A stretch of 64,000 nucleotides of DNA, taken from contig CAJYIW010000004.1 in NCBI GenBank assembly GCA_913775095.1, positions 62,001 to 126,000 of the forward strand, read 5' to 3'. The position numbers were made by a program, and so were the translations under genes. A model generated the notes under the pieces. It saw only the letters and a program-made list of their open reading frames with translations, did not search any database and was not told the DNA's origin. Of the stretch, positions 44,898-53,817 are shown piece by piece. Source of the DNA: an uncultured Siphonobacter sp. GTDB lineage: Bacteria; Bacteroidota; Bacteroidia; Cytophagales; Spirosomataceae. Every line of letters begins with the position of its first letter. Position 1 is the first letter of the stretch.

Positions 44898-45293
44898 CTT
44901 AGTACCAAAAATTCATTAACCCTGATCATTTCGCCAGCCTTCGGTTAGACTGGCAGCTGATTGGTTTCTTTCGTTACTAGTTCTGGAGAGGGCCTACTCT
45001 CCACTTTTTTCAAATTCATTCCTCCCCTGTTCTGAGTCATCAAACGTATGCGTAAATCATTCGTTACCCGAAGACTCGACCCTAAATTCCAGATTAAGGT
45101 CCATTTTGGATACGCTCTGAGAATGCTGCCTACATAGACTTATCCTTTTGCTGGCGTCTCTGCACCATTCTCAGGCCCCAGGTAAAGTCATTTTTCAACT
45201 TAACGTTTTACAAATGTCCGTTTATAAAATGTTATATTCGGGTTTTTTAGGCTAGTTTTGTACACATTTACCGATCAGTTTTTCTTATAATCC
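44898..45293. other. Intergenic region upstream of the serine recombinase
   Basis: About 400 bases with no credible gene. The promoter-proximal part contains GTTTATAAAATGTTATAT (45220-45237), which resembles a motif just downstream of the recombinase gene, and a TAGTTTTG box at 45253-45260. Confidence 0.5.
45253..45260 (+). promoter_or_regulatory. Candidate -7 box of the recombinase gene (TAGTTTTG)
   Basis: Matches TAnnTTTG, 33 bases upstream of the recombinase ATG, with an AT-rich stretch upstream. Confidence 0.4.
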
Positions 45294-45950
45294 ATGCAAT
45301 ACGTTGCTTACTACCGGGTTTCTACGCTCACTCAGGGAAAATCAGGACTGGGCCTGGCCGCTCAACAGGAAATTGTCCGAAGATTTGTGCGGGGAGAAGA
45401 AATCATCCTGAAAGAATTCATTGAAGTAGAGTCAGGCAAAAAATCGGATCGTCCGCAACTGAAAGCAGCCATTGCCTATGCCAAAGAGCAGAAAGCCCGA
45501 TTGCTGATTGCCAAGCTCGACCGGCTCTCCAGGAATGCGGAATTTATTTTCACCCTTCGGAACGCCGAAGTTGATTTCGTTGCCTGTGACATCCCCGATG
45601 CCAATACCCTGACCATTGGCATTATGGCCGTCCTGGCCCAACACGAGCGGGAGCTGATTTCGGAGCGGACGAGAAACGCTCTGCAACAAAAGAAACGGCA
45701 GGGCTTCCAGTTAGGAAAACCCGAAAACCTGAATTCGCTGGCCGTCGAAAAGGGCCGGAGTATTCGGATTGAAAATGCCCGTACGCACCAGGCCAACCGA
45801 CAGGCTGCCGAGCTGGCCCGGCTGTATCGGGGGCAGGGACTGACCTACGCTCACATTGCTGAAAAATTGAATGGCAATGGATTCCGTACCCGGCGGGGAA
45901 AAATGTTCCACGCCATGAGCGTTCAGCGGCTGGTACTGCGTTTTTCATGA
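45294..45950 (+). CDS. Serine recombinase (resolvase/invertase family)
   Basis: 218-residue site-specific recombinase. The resolvase domain covers about residues 1-145: YVAYYRVSTLTQGKSGLGLAAQQE contains the catalytic Ser (RVSTLTQ), then ARLLIAKLDRLSRNAEFIF (the conserved R in LDRLSR), IPDANTLTIGIMAVLAQHERELISERTRNALQQKK, all matching the fold. The C-terminal about 70 residues (ANRQAAELARLYRGQGLTYAHIAEKLNGNGFRTRRGKMFHAMSVQRLVLR) are a DNA-binding helix-turn-helix. It is a small resolvase/invertase, not a large phage integrase. No transposase, integron or invertible segment was identified, but similar AT-rich motifs flank it on both sides. Confidence 0.92.
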   Translation: MQYVAYYRVSTLTQGKSGLGLAAQQEIVRRFVRGEEIILKEFIEVESGKKSDRPQLKAAIAYAKEQKARLLIAKLDRLSRNAEFIFTLRNAEVDFVACDIPDANTLTIGIMAVLAQHERELISERTRNALQQKKRQGFQLGKPENLNSLAVEKGRSIRIENARTHQANRQAAELARLYRGQGLTYAHIAEKLNGNGFRTRRGKMFHAMSVQRLVLRFS

Positions 45951-45989
45951 GTTTATGCAAACGTTATATCTATACGTAAACTGCATAAA
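45951..45989. promoter_or_regulatory. Candidate recombination site downstream of the recombinase
   Basis: TTTATGCA (45952-45959) and TGCATAAA (45982-45989) are perfect 8-base arms with a 22-base AT-rich middle. The left part GTTTATGCAAACGTTATAT (45951-45969) resembles 45220-45237 upstream of the gene. This fits a pair of directly repeated sites, but a chance AT-rich similarity is possible. Confidence 0.4.
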
Positions 45990-46000
45990 TTCTGTTAGCC

Positions 46001-46600
46001 ATGACTCCTCAACATAACGATCTGCACGGCAATGTTCCTGACTCCTGTCCGGTTGCCCTCATCATAATTGACATGATCAATGACCTGGAATTTCCTGAGG
46101 GTGCTGATTTTGTGGACTCATCGGTACGGGTGGCTGAGCGAATTCGTGGCCTGAAAAACCAGGCCCGCAGCCTGAAAATACCCGTCATCTATGCCAATGA
46201 TAATTTTGGACGATGGCGTTCGGACTTTACGGAAGTCATTGATCATGTGTTATATGACAACGTAAAAGGCCAGCAACTGGCAGAAATTCTGAAGCCGGAA
46301 GAGGACGATTACTTTGTGTTGAAACCCAAGCATTCGGCTTTCTTTGCCACTACGTTATCAACGTTGCTGAGCTACTTTAAAGTGAAACGTTTAATACTGA
46401 CCGGTATCTCTACGGATTCGTGTATTGTCTTTACCGCCACTGATGCCTATATGCGTGATTATGAACTTTACGTCCCTTCGGATTGCACCACGGCCCGTAA
46501 CGAAGATTACACGCAAAATTCCCTCACCTTCCTGGAACGAACGGTAAGGGCTAACCTCACGCCCTCGACGGAACTTGATTTAAAACCTTTAACGGAGTAA
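46001..46600 (+). CDS. Isochorismatase-like cysteine hydrolase
   Basis: 199-residue hydrolase of the isochorismatase/nicotinamidase superfamily. The usual catalytic triad can be placed: D24 in LIIIDMINDLEFPEG, K108 in FVLKPKHSAFF, and C141 in LTGISTDSCIVFTATDAYMRDY. Cytoplasmic and monomer-sized. Members hydrolyse amides or vinyl ethers such as nicotinamide, biuret, carbamoylsarcosine or isochorismate; the N-terminus and the absence of the nicotinamidase metal site argue for an uncharacterised subgroup. It lies just downstream of the recombinase gene with about 50 bases between them, so it may have arrived with it or be read from the same promoter. Confidence 0.85.
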   Translation: MTPQHNDLHGNVPDSCPVALIIIDMINDLEFPEGADFVDSSVRVAERIRGLKNQARSLKIPVIYANDNFGRWRSDFTEVIDHVLYDNVKGQQLAEILKPEEDDYFVLKPKHSAFFATTLSTLLSYFKVKRLILTGISTDSCIVFTATDAYMRDYELYVPSDCTTARNEDYTQNSLTFLERTVRANLTPSTELDLKPLTE

Positions 46601-46723
46601 GTAATGGATCAGGGCGACTGATGCACTTTGGTAGTGGAGGAATTTTTGTGACTAAGCCTTTCCCATTCATTCCAGGAGCCAGGATCAGGAGATTTCCGGC
46701 AAGGCCCGTCATGCGGTTACTAC

Positions 46724-47617
46724 TCATGGCTTCGGAAGGACTTTTCGGTTTTTCAGGTCATACTTCTGTCCTTCACTCAGGAGAACGAAGCCACCACTGG
46801 AAGCCGTAAACTCTTCTTTGTTACCGCTCACGTGCGTGGCTCCATTTCCACTGATACTCTGATAATTATACACCGCTACAAAGGATTTACCGAGCACTTC
46901 GAACGTATCCTTTTGTACCACAACAGAAGTCGATTCATCCAGCCCGATGCCGATCAGCTCAGGAGCTTTACGGATAAAATCAATGAGATCAAACTGCCGA
47001 TTCCGTTTCAGTAAATGCTGGTCAATGGCTGAATTTTTCAGAAAACCAAAACCCTGCGTGTGGTCCCCAACCAGAATGTGAGCTCCTCTCGTATCGCCTC
47101 GCCACAGGAATGAACCCTGAATACTGGCCCCCGCCGAACTTCCGGCGATTACCCCTCCCCGATTCAGAACCTCAAAAAATGCCTGATGCGTCAGCGTATT
47201 CAGGTAAGAATCCGCCAGCCGCCACTGTCGCCCCCCGATGAAGTAAACGCCCGTAGCTTCCCTGAGCGGAGCGATAAAGGCTTCACTGTTGGCTTCGGTC
47301 AGACGCTTGGTGTGCAACAGTGTAACCTTCGAAACCCCGGTCTGTTTCCTGATGCTTTCCAGGTGTTCGGGGTTTAGAGCTTCCTCGTCTCCCGCCGCCG
47401 CCGTCACGACTACCAGCCGGGCCTTTTCTTTTCCTCCCGCCAGTTCGACAAATTTATTCCATATCTCAGGGCCCACTTTCCCCCCGCCAATGATGAGTAA
47501 GGTCCCCTTTTCGGGACCATGCCGGGTCGTACTTTTTTCATGGATGACGAGTGGCGTCTGAGCCACCAAAGTCCAGGACAACAGGCCAAACAGGCAGGTA
47601 AAACAGAAGCGAAGCAT
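46724..47617 (-). CDS. Secreted cyanophycinase-like peptidase (S51 family)
   Basis: 297-residue serine peptidase family S51 member with a signal peptide (MLRFCFTCLFGLLSWTLVAQ). Cyanophycinase splits the storage polymer cyanophycin (Asp-Arg) into dipeptides. Features: GTLLIIGGGKVGPEIWNKFVELAGG, VVVTAAAGDEE, GVYFIGGRQWRLADSYL (the GGxQ motif), and the nucleophile in VIAGSSAGASIQG, where S161 is expected. C-terminal GLDESTSVVVQKDTFEVLGKSFVAVY is typical. It stands alone; no cyanophycin synthetase is in the window, so an imported or environmental peptide substrate is possible. Convergent with the hydrolase gene upstream. Confidence 0.9.
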   Translation of the reverse strand: MLRFCFTCLFGLLSWTLVAQTPLVIHEKSTTRHGPEKGTLLIIGGGKVGPEIWNKFVELAGGKEKARLVVVTAAAGDEEALNPEHLESIRKQTGVSKVTLLHTKRLTEANSEAFIAPLREATGVYFIGGRQWRLADSYLNTLTHQAFFEVLNRGGVIAGSSAGASIQGSFLWRGDTRGAHILVGDHTQGFGFLKNSAIDQHLLKRNRQFDLIDFIRKAPELIGIGLDESTSVVVQKDTFEVLGKSFVAVYNYQSISGNGATHVSGNKEEFTASSGGFVLLSEGQKYDLKNRKVLPKP

Positions 47618-47844
47618 GGTGTTAAGGCAGAAAAATTCGATAGAAACGGAATTTAACCTGATTCATACAAATGGTCTGAAAAGATCGATTCATACGCGGG
47701 TAATGGCGACCAAACGGAAGCTTCGTTCGTAGTAGTAATAGCCAAACCAACACCTTATCCCTCTTAACTACTTTTAACGTCGCAACTCTTTGGTATGTAT
47801 CCGGAATGCTTGGTAGATTTCCGAACCATCATCATTCAATCGCC

Positions 47845-48405
47845 ATGAAACTCTTTGCTATCCTTCTCCTTCTGATCAATACGATCACTTATGCCCAGGA
47901 AAGACCTGCGTACGATCAACTGACGAAAAGCGAAATTGAACAGCACCTGTTACAGGAAGGCTACGTTTCGAAAACGGGCTGGGTGCTTCGGGAGGGCGAA
48001 GATATTACTCTGGGAAGTGGCACCATGCCTAATAAGTATTTTGCCTTTATTTATGAGACTCCCAGCAATTGGAACGTTCCGGATCGGGAGCGGCTCACCT
48101 CTTTCTCTAATGGGAAAAAAGCCAAAGTGAAAACTTTGCTGGTCAGAGGCTCCAAACGAGCTGGTTATCAGATCATTGCCCGCATTGGGATAGGAACCCT
48201 GACCAATTACTGGGTGGAACTCGATAATGCCATTGAATCCGGCGAAGTAGCCATTCCCGAGCCTTATGCTTCACGCCTGAACCCACCCGCTGGTACGTCT
48301 TTCAGCGTGGCGGATGAAATCCGGAAACTGAAGAATCTACTCGATGAAGGCGTATTAACTAAAGAAGAATTTGAGGCTCAGAAAAGAAAGCTACTGAGTC
48401 TGTAG
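47845..48405 (+). CDS. Secreted SHOCT-domain protein
   Basis: 186-residue protein. Signal peptide MKLFAILLLLINTITYAQ, then a beta-rich unrecognised region (about 20-135, with LVRGSKRAGYQIIARIGIGTLTNYWVELDNAIESGEV) and a C-terminal SHOCT module: VADEIRKLKNLLDEGVLTKEEFEAQKRKLLSL, the short helical domain usually at the end of envelope or oligomerising proteins. Start chosen at MKLFAIL, because the 13 upstream codons precede a signal peptide. No operon partner. Function unknown. Confidence 0.8.
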   Translation: MKLFAILLLLINTITYAQERPAYDQLTKSEIEQHLLQEGYVSKTGWVLREGEDITLGSGTMPNKYFAFIYETPSNWNVPDRERLTSFSNGKKAKVKTLLVRGSKRAGYQIIARIGIGTLTNYWVELDNAIESGEVAIPEPYASRLNPPAGTSFSVADEIRKLKNLLDEGVLTKEEFEAQKRKLLSL

Positions 48406-48449
48406 CAGCTAAAATTCTTTTTTAGCTGGGCTCTGGCTTCACTACTTCC

Positions 48450-48457
48450 TACTTTTG
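48450..48457 (+). promoter_or_regulatory. Candidate -7 box of panE (TACTTTTG)
   Basis: Matches TAnnTTTG, 30 bases upstream of the panE ATG. It also lies upstream of the longest frame's start, so it does not decide between starts on its own. Confidence 0.45.
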
Positions 48458-48487
48458 CAGAATTATTCATCATTTTCTGCCAGAGTT

Positions 48488-49408
48488 ATGGTCATTTCAG
48501 TCATTGGAACGGGAGCAATCGGGGGATTTTACGGAGGAATGCTGGCTCATGCCGGACAAGAGGTTCATTTTCTGTTAAACAGCGATTACGACTGGGTGAA
48601 GGAACACGGGTTAACCATTGATTCTCCGAATCTGGGCATCATCCGTCTTCCGAGAGTAAAGGCTTATTCGAAGGCTACTGATATGCCTCCTTCAGACGTG
48701 ATTCTGGTGTGCCTTAAAAGTATTCAGAACGAAAAGTTACTACCGGATTTATTACCACCACTCCTGAAAAAAGACAGCCTGGTGGTATTGATTCAAAATG
48801 GCTTAGGAGTGGAAAAAGACGTAGCCAATCTTTTCCCCGAGGTTTCCATTGCCGGAGGCATTGCCCGGGTTTCGGCCAGTAAAGTTAGTCCGGGCGTGAT
48901 CAGGCATTTTGATCATGGGCGACTGGAACTGGGTTCCTACAACCCGGCTCATTCCCGAAGACTAGAGGAAGTAGCCGTAACTTTTCAGACGACGGGTTTG
49001 CCCATCGTTCCCGTTGCCGATTTACAGGCACTCCGCTGGCGTAAGCTGGTCTGGAATATTACCTTCAACGGTCTGTCGGTCGTCCTGAATACCACGACGG
49101 ATCAGTTGGTGGGGCATCCGGAAACCGCCCGGCTCTGCCGGGAAATCATGCTGGAAGTGATTGCCGGAGCTACGGCCTGCGGTATGGAGTTACCGTCCTC
49201 TTTTGCCGACGAAATGATGGCCTATACGCAACGCATGCGACCCTATTCGCCCAGTATGAAAGTGGATTTCGATCAGAAGCGACCGCTGGAGATTCAGTAC
49301 ATCTACCAAAACCCCGTTGCGGCGGCCCGGGCGGCTGGGTATGAGATGGTTCGGGTCGATATGCTGGCGAAACAGCTGGCCTTCCTGAATGAGAAGAATG
49401 GGTATTAA
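48488..49408 (+). CDS. panE: 2-dehydropantoate 2-reductase (ketopantoate reductase)
   Basis: 306-residue NADPH-dependent reductase of the pantothenate pathway. MVISVIGTGAIGGFYGGMLAHAGQEVHFL is the N-terminal cofactor fingerprint. VILVCLKSIQNEKLLPDL and LVVLIQNGLGVEKDV follow, with the catalytic Lys in LRWRKLVWNITFNGLSVVLNTTTDQLV near residue 190 and the C-terminal block with substrate Glu/Asn near YTQRMRPYSPSMKVDFDQKRPLEIQYI. Start at MVISVIG avoids an 11-codon extension that precedes the fingerprint. Other enzymes of this family (2-hydroxyacid reductases) are possible, but the match is close. It is not linked to other pan genes here. Confidence 0.88.
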   Translation: MVISVIGTGAIGGFYGGMLAHAGQEVHFLLNSDYDWVKEHGLTIDSPNLGIIRLPRVKAYSKATDMPPSDVILVCLKSIQNEKLLPDLLPPLLKKDSLVVLIQNGLGVEKDVANLFPEVSIAGGIARVSASKVSPGVIRHFDHGRLELGSYNPAHSRRLEEVAVTFQTTGLPIVPVADLQALRWRKLVWNITFNGLSVVLNTTTDQLVGHPETARLCREIMLEVIAGATACGMELPSSFADEMMAYTQRMRPYSPSMKVDFDQKRPLEIQYIYQNPVAAARAAGYEMVRVDMLAKQLAFLNEKNGY

Positions 49409-49647
49409 TTTATTCAAAGAAACAATCCTAGTTTCCTGGTAAGGATACATTCGAATTATTCTATTTTAATCATTCAATTAAGTAAAGCAATTGAATGGTT
49501 AACCAGGTCTGAAATAACATTCAATTACTGTAAAGCTTATTACCTATATACGAGTAAAATAACTCATAATTAAGTATCATTCTCTACTGTTTATTCTTTA
49601 AACAAGTATTAATCAAAATTCACCCTATTCTCTCCATGAATACCCAT
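49409..49647. other. AT-rich intergenic region
   Basis: About 240 bases between panE and the terminator. Contains AT-rich sequence and the palindrome-like pair CATTCAATTA and TTGAATGG, but nothing that I can call a feature. Confidence 0.4.
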
Positions 49648-49681
49648 AAAAAAGGGAAGAACCCGAATTCTTCCCTTTTTT
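49648..49681 (-). terminator. Terminator of the amino-acid permease gene
   Basis: AAAAAAGGGAAGAA pairs perfectly with TTCTTCCCTTTTTT around a 6-base loop, 12 bases downstream of the permease stop on the minus strand. It would also terminate plus-strand reading from panE about 240 bases away. Confidence 0.88.
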
Positions 49682-49693
49682 ATTACACCTGTC

Positions 49694-51157
49694 TTACCGA
49701 TTCTGATGTTCATCGAACGTGGAAACGTTTTTGGCCTGTTGCCGGGGCAATAGCCAGTAATAGATGGGAATGCCCATCAGAATAATTCCCAGACCCGGCA
49801 GGGTATATTCCTTTTCAAAAATCAGTAACAGAAGGGCTAAACCGGAAGCTACGATCAGATAAATAGCGGGTAAAACGGGGTATCCCCAGGCTTTGTAAGG
49901 TCTCGGAATGTCGGGTCTTTTCACGCGTAACAGATAGATGCCCGCAATGGTGAGTATGTAGAAAATCAATACGCCGAAAATCACCAGAGCCAGCAGTCGG
50001 TTATACTCGCCACTGAGGCACAATACGCAGGCCCAGCCGCACTGAATCCATAGACTGTACGCCGGAACCTGAGCCTTATTTAACCGGGCAGCTTTGGGAA
50101 GAAACAAGCCATCCTGTGCCATGGTATAGTACACCCGTGCTCCGGCCAGGATAAGTCCGTTGTTACAGCCAAAGGTGGAAATCATGATTAACACCGCCAT
50201 GACGGTTGTACCCGCCGGGCCAAAAATGTATTCGGCGGCGACGACCCCAACCCGGGCATTGGGAGCAAAGGCAATGTCTTTCAGCGGAATAACGGCCAGA
50301 TACATGACGTTGGTCAGCAGGTATAAAACGGTGACAATCAGGGTTCCCAGAATCAGACTCAGGCCGATGTTCTTTTTGGGATTTTTCACTTCTCCGGCAA
50401 CAGAGGTAATGGAATGCCAGGAATCGCTGGAGAAAAGGGTTCCTTTCATGGCGATGGCAATGGCTCCCCAGCTGGCAAGTCCGGTTAATAGCGTCCGATT
50501 CAATCCGCCGTCAGCGGCGGGTGCCAGCTGAGCGAGCGTCCAGGCCTGCTGCCAGTTCTGTTCCCAGGTTTCGGCTTTGGCTCCCCAGATCAGGCCGGCG
50601 GCGGTTAAACCCACCAGCGATAAGATTTTGATGATGGTTAGTCCCGTCTGTACCACTACCCCATCCTTCACGCCCCGGCTGTTCAGGTAGGTTAAGCCGG
50701 TGATGATAGCAATGGACACCAGCTGGGCAGCATTAAGCTGGAAAAAAGATGTTTGTACCAGCACATTCGTTTCGCTGAAGGCCGGAAATACATACGCCGC
50801 AAACTTGGCAAAAGCCACGCCCACCGCCGCGATGGTTCCGGTTTGAATGACCGCAAAAAAAGCCCAGCCGTACAGAAATCCGACCAGCGGCACGTAGGCT
50901 TCCCGCAGATACACGTACTGCCCGCCGGCTCGTGGAAACATGGCGGCCAGCTCGCCGTAACTAATGGCGGCAATGATGGTCACCAGTCCCGCCAATACCC
51001 ACATCAATAGCATATACCCGGCTCCGCCAATACTCGAGGTAATTTCAGCACTGACAATAAATATGCCCGAACCAATCATGGAACCTGCGACCAGCATCGT
51101 GGCATCCAGCAGGGTAACTCTGGGTTTAAAACCCGGGTCTGTCAGCTTTTCCATCAC
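49694..51157 (-). CDS. APC family amino-acid permease
   Basis: 487-residue transporter of the amino acid-polyamine-organocation superfamily with about twelve hydrophobic segments. The first helix has TLLDATMLVAGSMIGSGIFIVSAEI (the GSGIF substrate-backbone motif), then GGQYVYLREAYVPLVGFLYGWAF in helix 3, and SSDSWHSITSVAGEVKNPKKNIGLSL after helix 6. The set resembles the LAT/YkbA-like group. A short Asp/Glu-rich tail follows (STFDEHQNR). Cytoplasmic-membrane uptake of an amino acid is expected, but the substrate cannot be inferred. It stands alone with its own terminator. Confidence 0.92.
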   Translation of the reverse strand: MMEKLTDPGFKPRVTLLDATMLVAGSMIGSGIFIVSAEITSSIGGAGYMLLMWVLAGLVTIIAAISYGELAAMFPRAGGQYVYLREAYVPLVGFLYGWAFFAVIQTGTIAAVGVAFAKFAAYVFPAFSETNVLVQTSFFQLNAAQLVSIAIITGLTYLNSRGVKDGVVVQTGLTIIKILSLVGLTAAGLIWGAKAETWEQNWQQAWTLAQLAPAADGGLNRTLLTGLASWGAIAIAMKGTLFSSDSWHSITSVAGEVKNPKKNIGLSLILGTLIVTVLYLLTNVMYLAVIPLKDIAFAPNARVGVVAAEYIFGPAGTTVMAVLIMISTFGCNNGLILAGARVYYTMAQDGLFLPKAARLNKAQVPAYSLWIQCGWACVLCLSGEYNRLLALVIFGVLIFYILTIAGIYLLRVKRPDIPRPYKAWGYPVLPAIYLIVASGLALLLLIFEKEYTLPGLGIILMGIPIYYWLLPRQQAKNVSTFDEHQNR

Positions 51158-51414
51158 CTTAACTTATAAAATTTTCTATGGATATTCGTCTGATAACCCA
51201 TAGAATGAAATCCCTATGAGCGTTTGTACGTAAATAAAACTATCCTGATTAAAGAATTTACCTACTCGTTAGAATAGTATTACTATTAGCGAATTGGAGT
51301 CGCAAAAGCACGTCCGGATTTGTTCCAATTTTGTAGAGGAACAGAAATGTATCCAGACTCATAGTAAAATCACCCTTTCGTTTACGGACATACCCCTTGA
51401 TCTAACCTGTCGCC

Positions 51415-53775
51415 ATGAGCAGATTTAATCCGGTAGTAAAACTTTTACTGGGACTCGTCCTCCTGAATGGAACCGCGTTTGGTCAGTCCCTGACCCCTGA
51501 ACTAACCAACCGGAAAGTGAAGGTTTCACCCGTGGTTCCGATTCGGGCCTATGCCTTTCCTCTCGAACAGGTGGAGTTACTGGAGAGCCCTTTTCGGCAG
51601 GCCATGCAGGCCGACGTTGCTTTTCTGAAAGAACTCGAGCCCGACCGGCTGTTATCCGAATTCCGGAGTCATTCGGGACTCAAGCCGAAAGCCGAAAAGT
51701 ACGGCGGCTGGGAAACTTCGGGGCTGGCGGGACATACCCTTGGGCATTACCTTTCGGCCTGTGCCATGCATTATGCCAGTACGAAAGATCCGGAATACCT
51801 GAAGCGGGTTAACTACATGATTGATGAGCTGGAGGAATGTCAGAAAGCCCGCCAAACGGGTTACATCGGAGCCATTCCCAGGGAAGATACCGTGTTTGCG
51901 GAGGTAGCGAAGGGCGACATCCGCTCCCGGGGCTTTGATCTCAACGGAGCCTGGTCGCCGTGGTACACGGTGCATAAAGTCATGGCGGGCCTGCTCGATG
52001 CCCACCTCTATGCTGATAATAAAAAAGCACTTGCCCTCAATGTACGGATGGCCCACTGGGTGGGAGAAACCCTGAAAAATCTGACGGACGAGCAGATCCA
52101 GAAAATGTTGCTGTGCGAATACGGAGGCATGAATGAGCTACTGGTTAATACGTACGCCCTGACCAAAAACAAAAAATTTCTGGATTTATCGTATAAGTTC
52201 CACGACCGCTGGATTCTGGATTCACTGGCTCATCACAAGGACATTCTACCCGGCAAGCACTCCAATACGCAGATTCCCAAGCTCATCGGTACCATTCGCC
52301 GGTATGAATTAACGGGGAATCAGGCCGACTACGAAAGTGCCTCGTTTTTCTGGAATACCGTCGTATCTCATCACTCCTACGCTACGGGCGGCAACAGCAA
52401 TTATGAATACCTGAGTACGCCCGACCAGCTCAGCGAGAAGCTGACGGAAAACACCATGGAGACCTGCAATACCTATAATATGCTGAAGCTCACGCGGCAT
52501 TTGTTCGCCCTCCAACCCTCAGCTCATTACATGGACTATTACGAACGCGGCCTCTACAACCACATTCTGGCCTCTCAAAACCACACCACGGGCATGATGT
52601 GTTACTTCGTGCCGCTGCGAATGGGGGCTAAAAAGCAGTTCAGCAGTCGCTTACACGATTTTACCTGTTGCGTAGGCTCGGGGATGGAAAACCATGTCAA
52701 GTATAACGAAAGTATTTACTTCAAAGGATCGGACGGCAGTCTGTACGTAAACCTGTTCATTCCCTCCAAACTCAACTGGGCTGAAAAAGGGCTGCATCTG
52801 ACGATGGAAACGACGTTACCGGCGGATTCTTCCGTTCGTCTTCTCCTGAACCCTAAAACTCCGGTTTCATTACCCCTCCGAATCCGCAAACCGCACTGGG
52901 CCGGCACCATGGTTGTTTTACTGAACGGTAAACCCCTCACGGACCTGAAGGAAGAGCAGGGTTATCTGGTGGTCCAGCGTACCTGGAAAGCGGGTGATCA
53001 GGTGGAGCTGAGCGTACCGAGTAACCTCTATACGGTCGCTATGCCCGATAACCCCGACCGCAAGGCTTATTTCTACGGTCCCGTCATTCTGGCGGGAAAC
53101 CTCGGCCCCGAAGAAACGGATCCGGCCGTGGGTGTTCCCGTTCTGGTCAGTAACGATTCCAATCCTAACCATTACATCCGGTCCACGGGTAAACCGCTGG
53201 AGTTTCAGACGACTCACCTGGGTAAGCCGGGCACCTTAACCCTGCAACCCTTTTATGCCCTTCAGGATGATCACTACAGCGTATACTGGGATGTGTTCAC
53301 CACCCAAACCTGGCAGCAACAGCAGCAACGCTACGAAGAACAACGCCGGCAGGCCCGTGAACTGGAACTTCGTACGGTTGATAACCTTCGTGTGGGTGAA
53401 ATGCAGCCCGAACGTGACCACGAGTTTTCGGGAGAAAAGCTGGAAACGGGAGAATCGCACACGCGTAAATTCCGGGCAGCTAACGAAGGCGGATTCTTCC
53501 AGTTCACCATGAAAACAGACCCCAGGGCAAAAAACACCCTGATCGCTACCTATTGGGGCATGGACAACCGGGGGCGGCAATTTGATATTCTCGTCGACGG
53601 CAAACCCCTGGCCAGCGAAGATGTGAACAAGTATAAGGAAAGCCGTTTTTATGAAATTCCTTACGAGTTACCGCAGGAATTAACCAAAGGGAAAAGTTCC
53701 GTTCTGATCAGGTTTCAGGCGAAAAAAGGCAATCAGGCGGGGCCCGTGTACGGGCTTCGGATGCTGAAAGAGTAA
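51415..53775 (+). CDS. GH127 beta-L-arabinofuranosidase-like protein (DUF1680)
   Basis: 786-residue exported glycoside hydrolase. Signal peptide ends near GTAFGQ. The alpha/alpha barrel domain covers about 45-500: GGWETSGLAGHTLGHYLSACAMHYA near 97, then SPWYTVHKVMAGLLDA, GMNELLVNTYALT. The GH127 metal/catalytic residues can be placed by their spacing in HypBA1: E349 and C351 in NTMETCNTYNMLKL and the C418-C419 pair in HDFTCCVGSGMENH. C-terminal beta-sandwich domains follow. It should release L-arabinofuranose residues from plant or hydroxyproline-linked glycans. The sugar acid dehydrogenase at 61333-62865 could act further along an arabinose route, but other sugar genes are lacking here. Confidence 0.93.
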   Translation: MSRFNPVVKLLLGLVLLNGTAFGQSLTPELTNRKVKVSPVVPIRAYAFPLEQVELLESPFRQAMQADVAFLKELEPDRLLSEFRSHSGLKPKAEKYGGWETSGLAGHTLGHYLSACAMHYASTKDPEYLKRVNYMIDELEECQKARQTGYIGAIPREDTVFAEVAKGDIRSRGFDLNGAWSPWYTVHKVMAGLLDAHLYADNKKALALNVRMAHWVGETLKNLTDEQIQKMLLCEYGGMNELLVNTYALTKNKKFLDLSYKFHDRWILDSLAHHKDILPGKHSNTQIPKLIGTIRRYELTGNQADYESASFFWNTVVSHHSYATGGNSNYEYLSTPDQLSEKLTENTMETCNTYNMLKLTRHLFALQPSAHYMDYYERGLYNHILASQNHTTGMMCYFVPLRMGAKKQFSSRLHDFTCCVGSGMENHVKYNESIYFKGSDGSLYVNLFIPSKLNWAEKGLHLTMETTLPADSSVRLLLNPKTPVSLPLRIRKPHWAGTMVVLLNGKPLTDLKEEQGYLVVQRTWKAGDQVELSVPSNLYTVAMPDNPDRKAYFYGPVILAGNLGPEETDPAVGVPVLVSNDSNPNHYIRSTGKPLEFQTTHLGKPGTLTLQPFYALQDDHYSVYWDVFTTQTWQQQQQRYEEQRRQARELELRTVDNLRVGEMQPERDHEFSGEKLETGESHTRKFRAANEGGFFQFTMKTDPRAKNTLIATYWGMDNRGRQFDILVDGKPLASEDVNKYKESRFYEIPYELPQELTKGKSSVLIRFQAKKGNQAGPVYGLRMLKE

Positions 53776-53777
53776 TC

Positions 53778-53817
53778 TAACTGAAAAGGGGCTGTTTAGG
53801 CAGCCCCTTTTCAGTTA
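53778..53817. terminator. Bidirectional terminator overlapping a stop codon
   Basis: 17-base arms 53778-53794 and 53801-53817 pair perfectly around a 6-base loop (inner stem AAAAGGGGCTG with CAGCCCCTTTT). The last three bases of the right arm are the stop codon of the minus-strand gene that begins at 54402. Confidence 0.9.
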
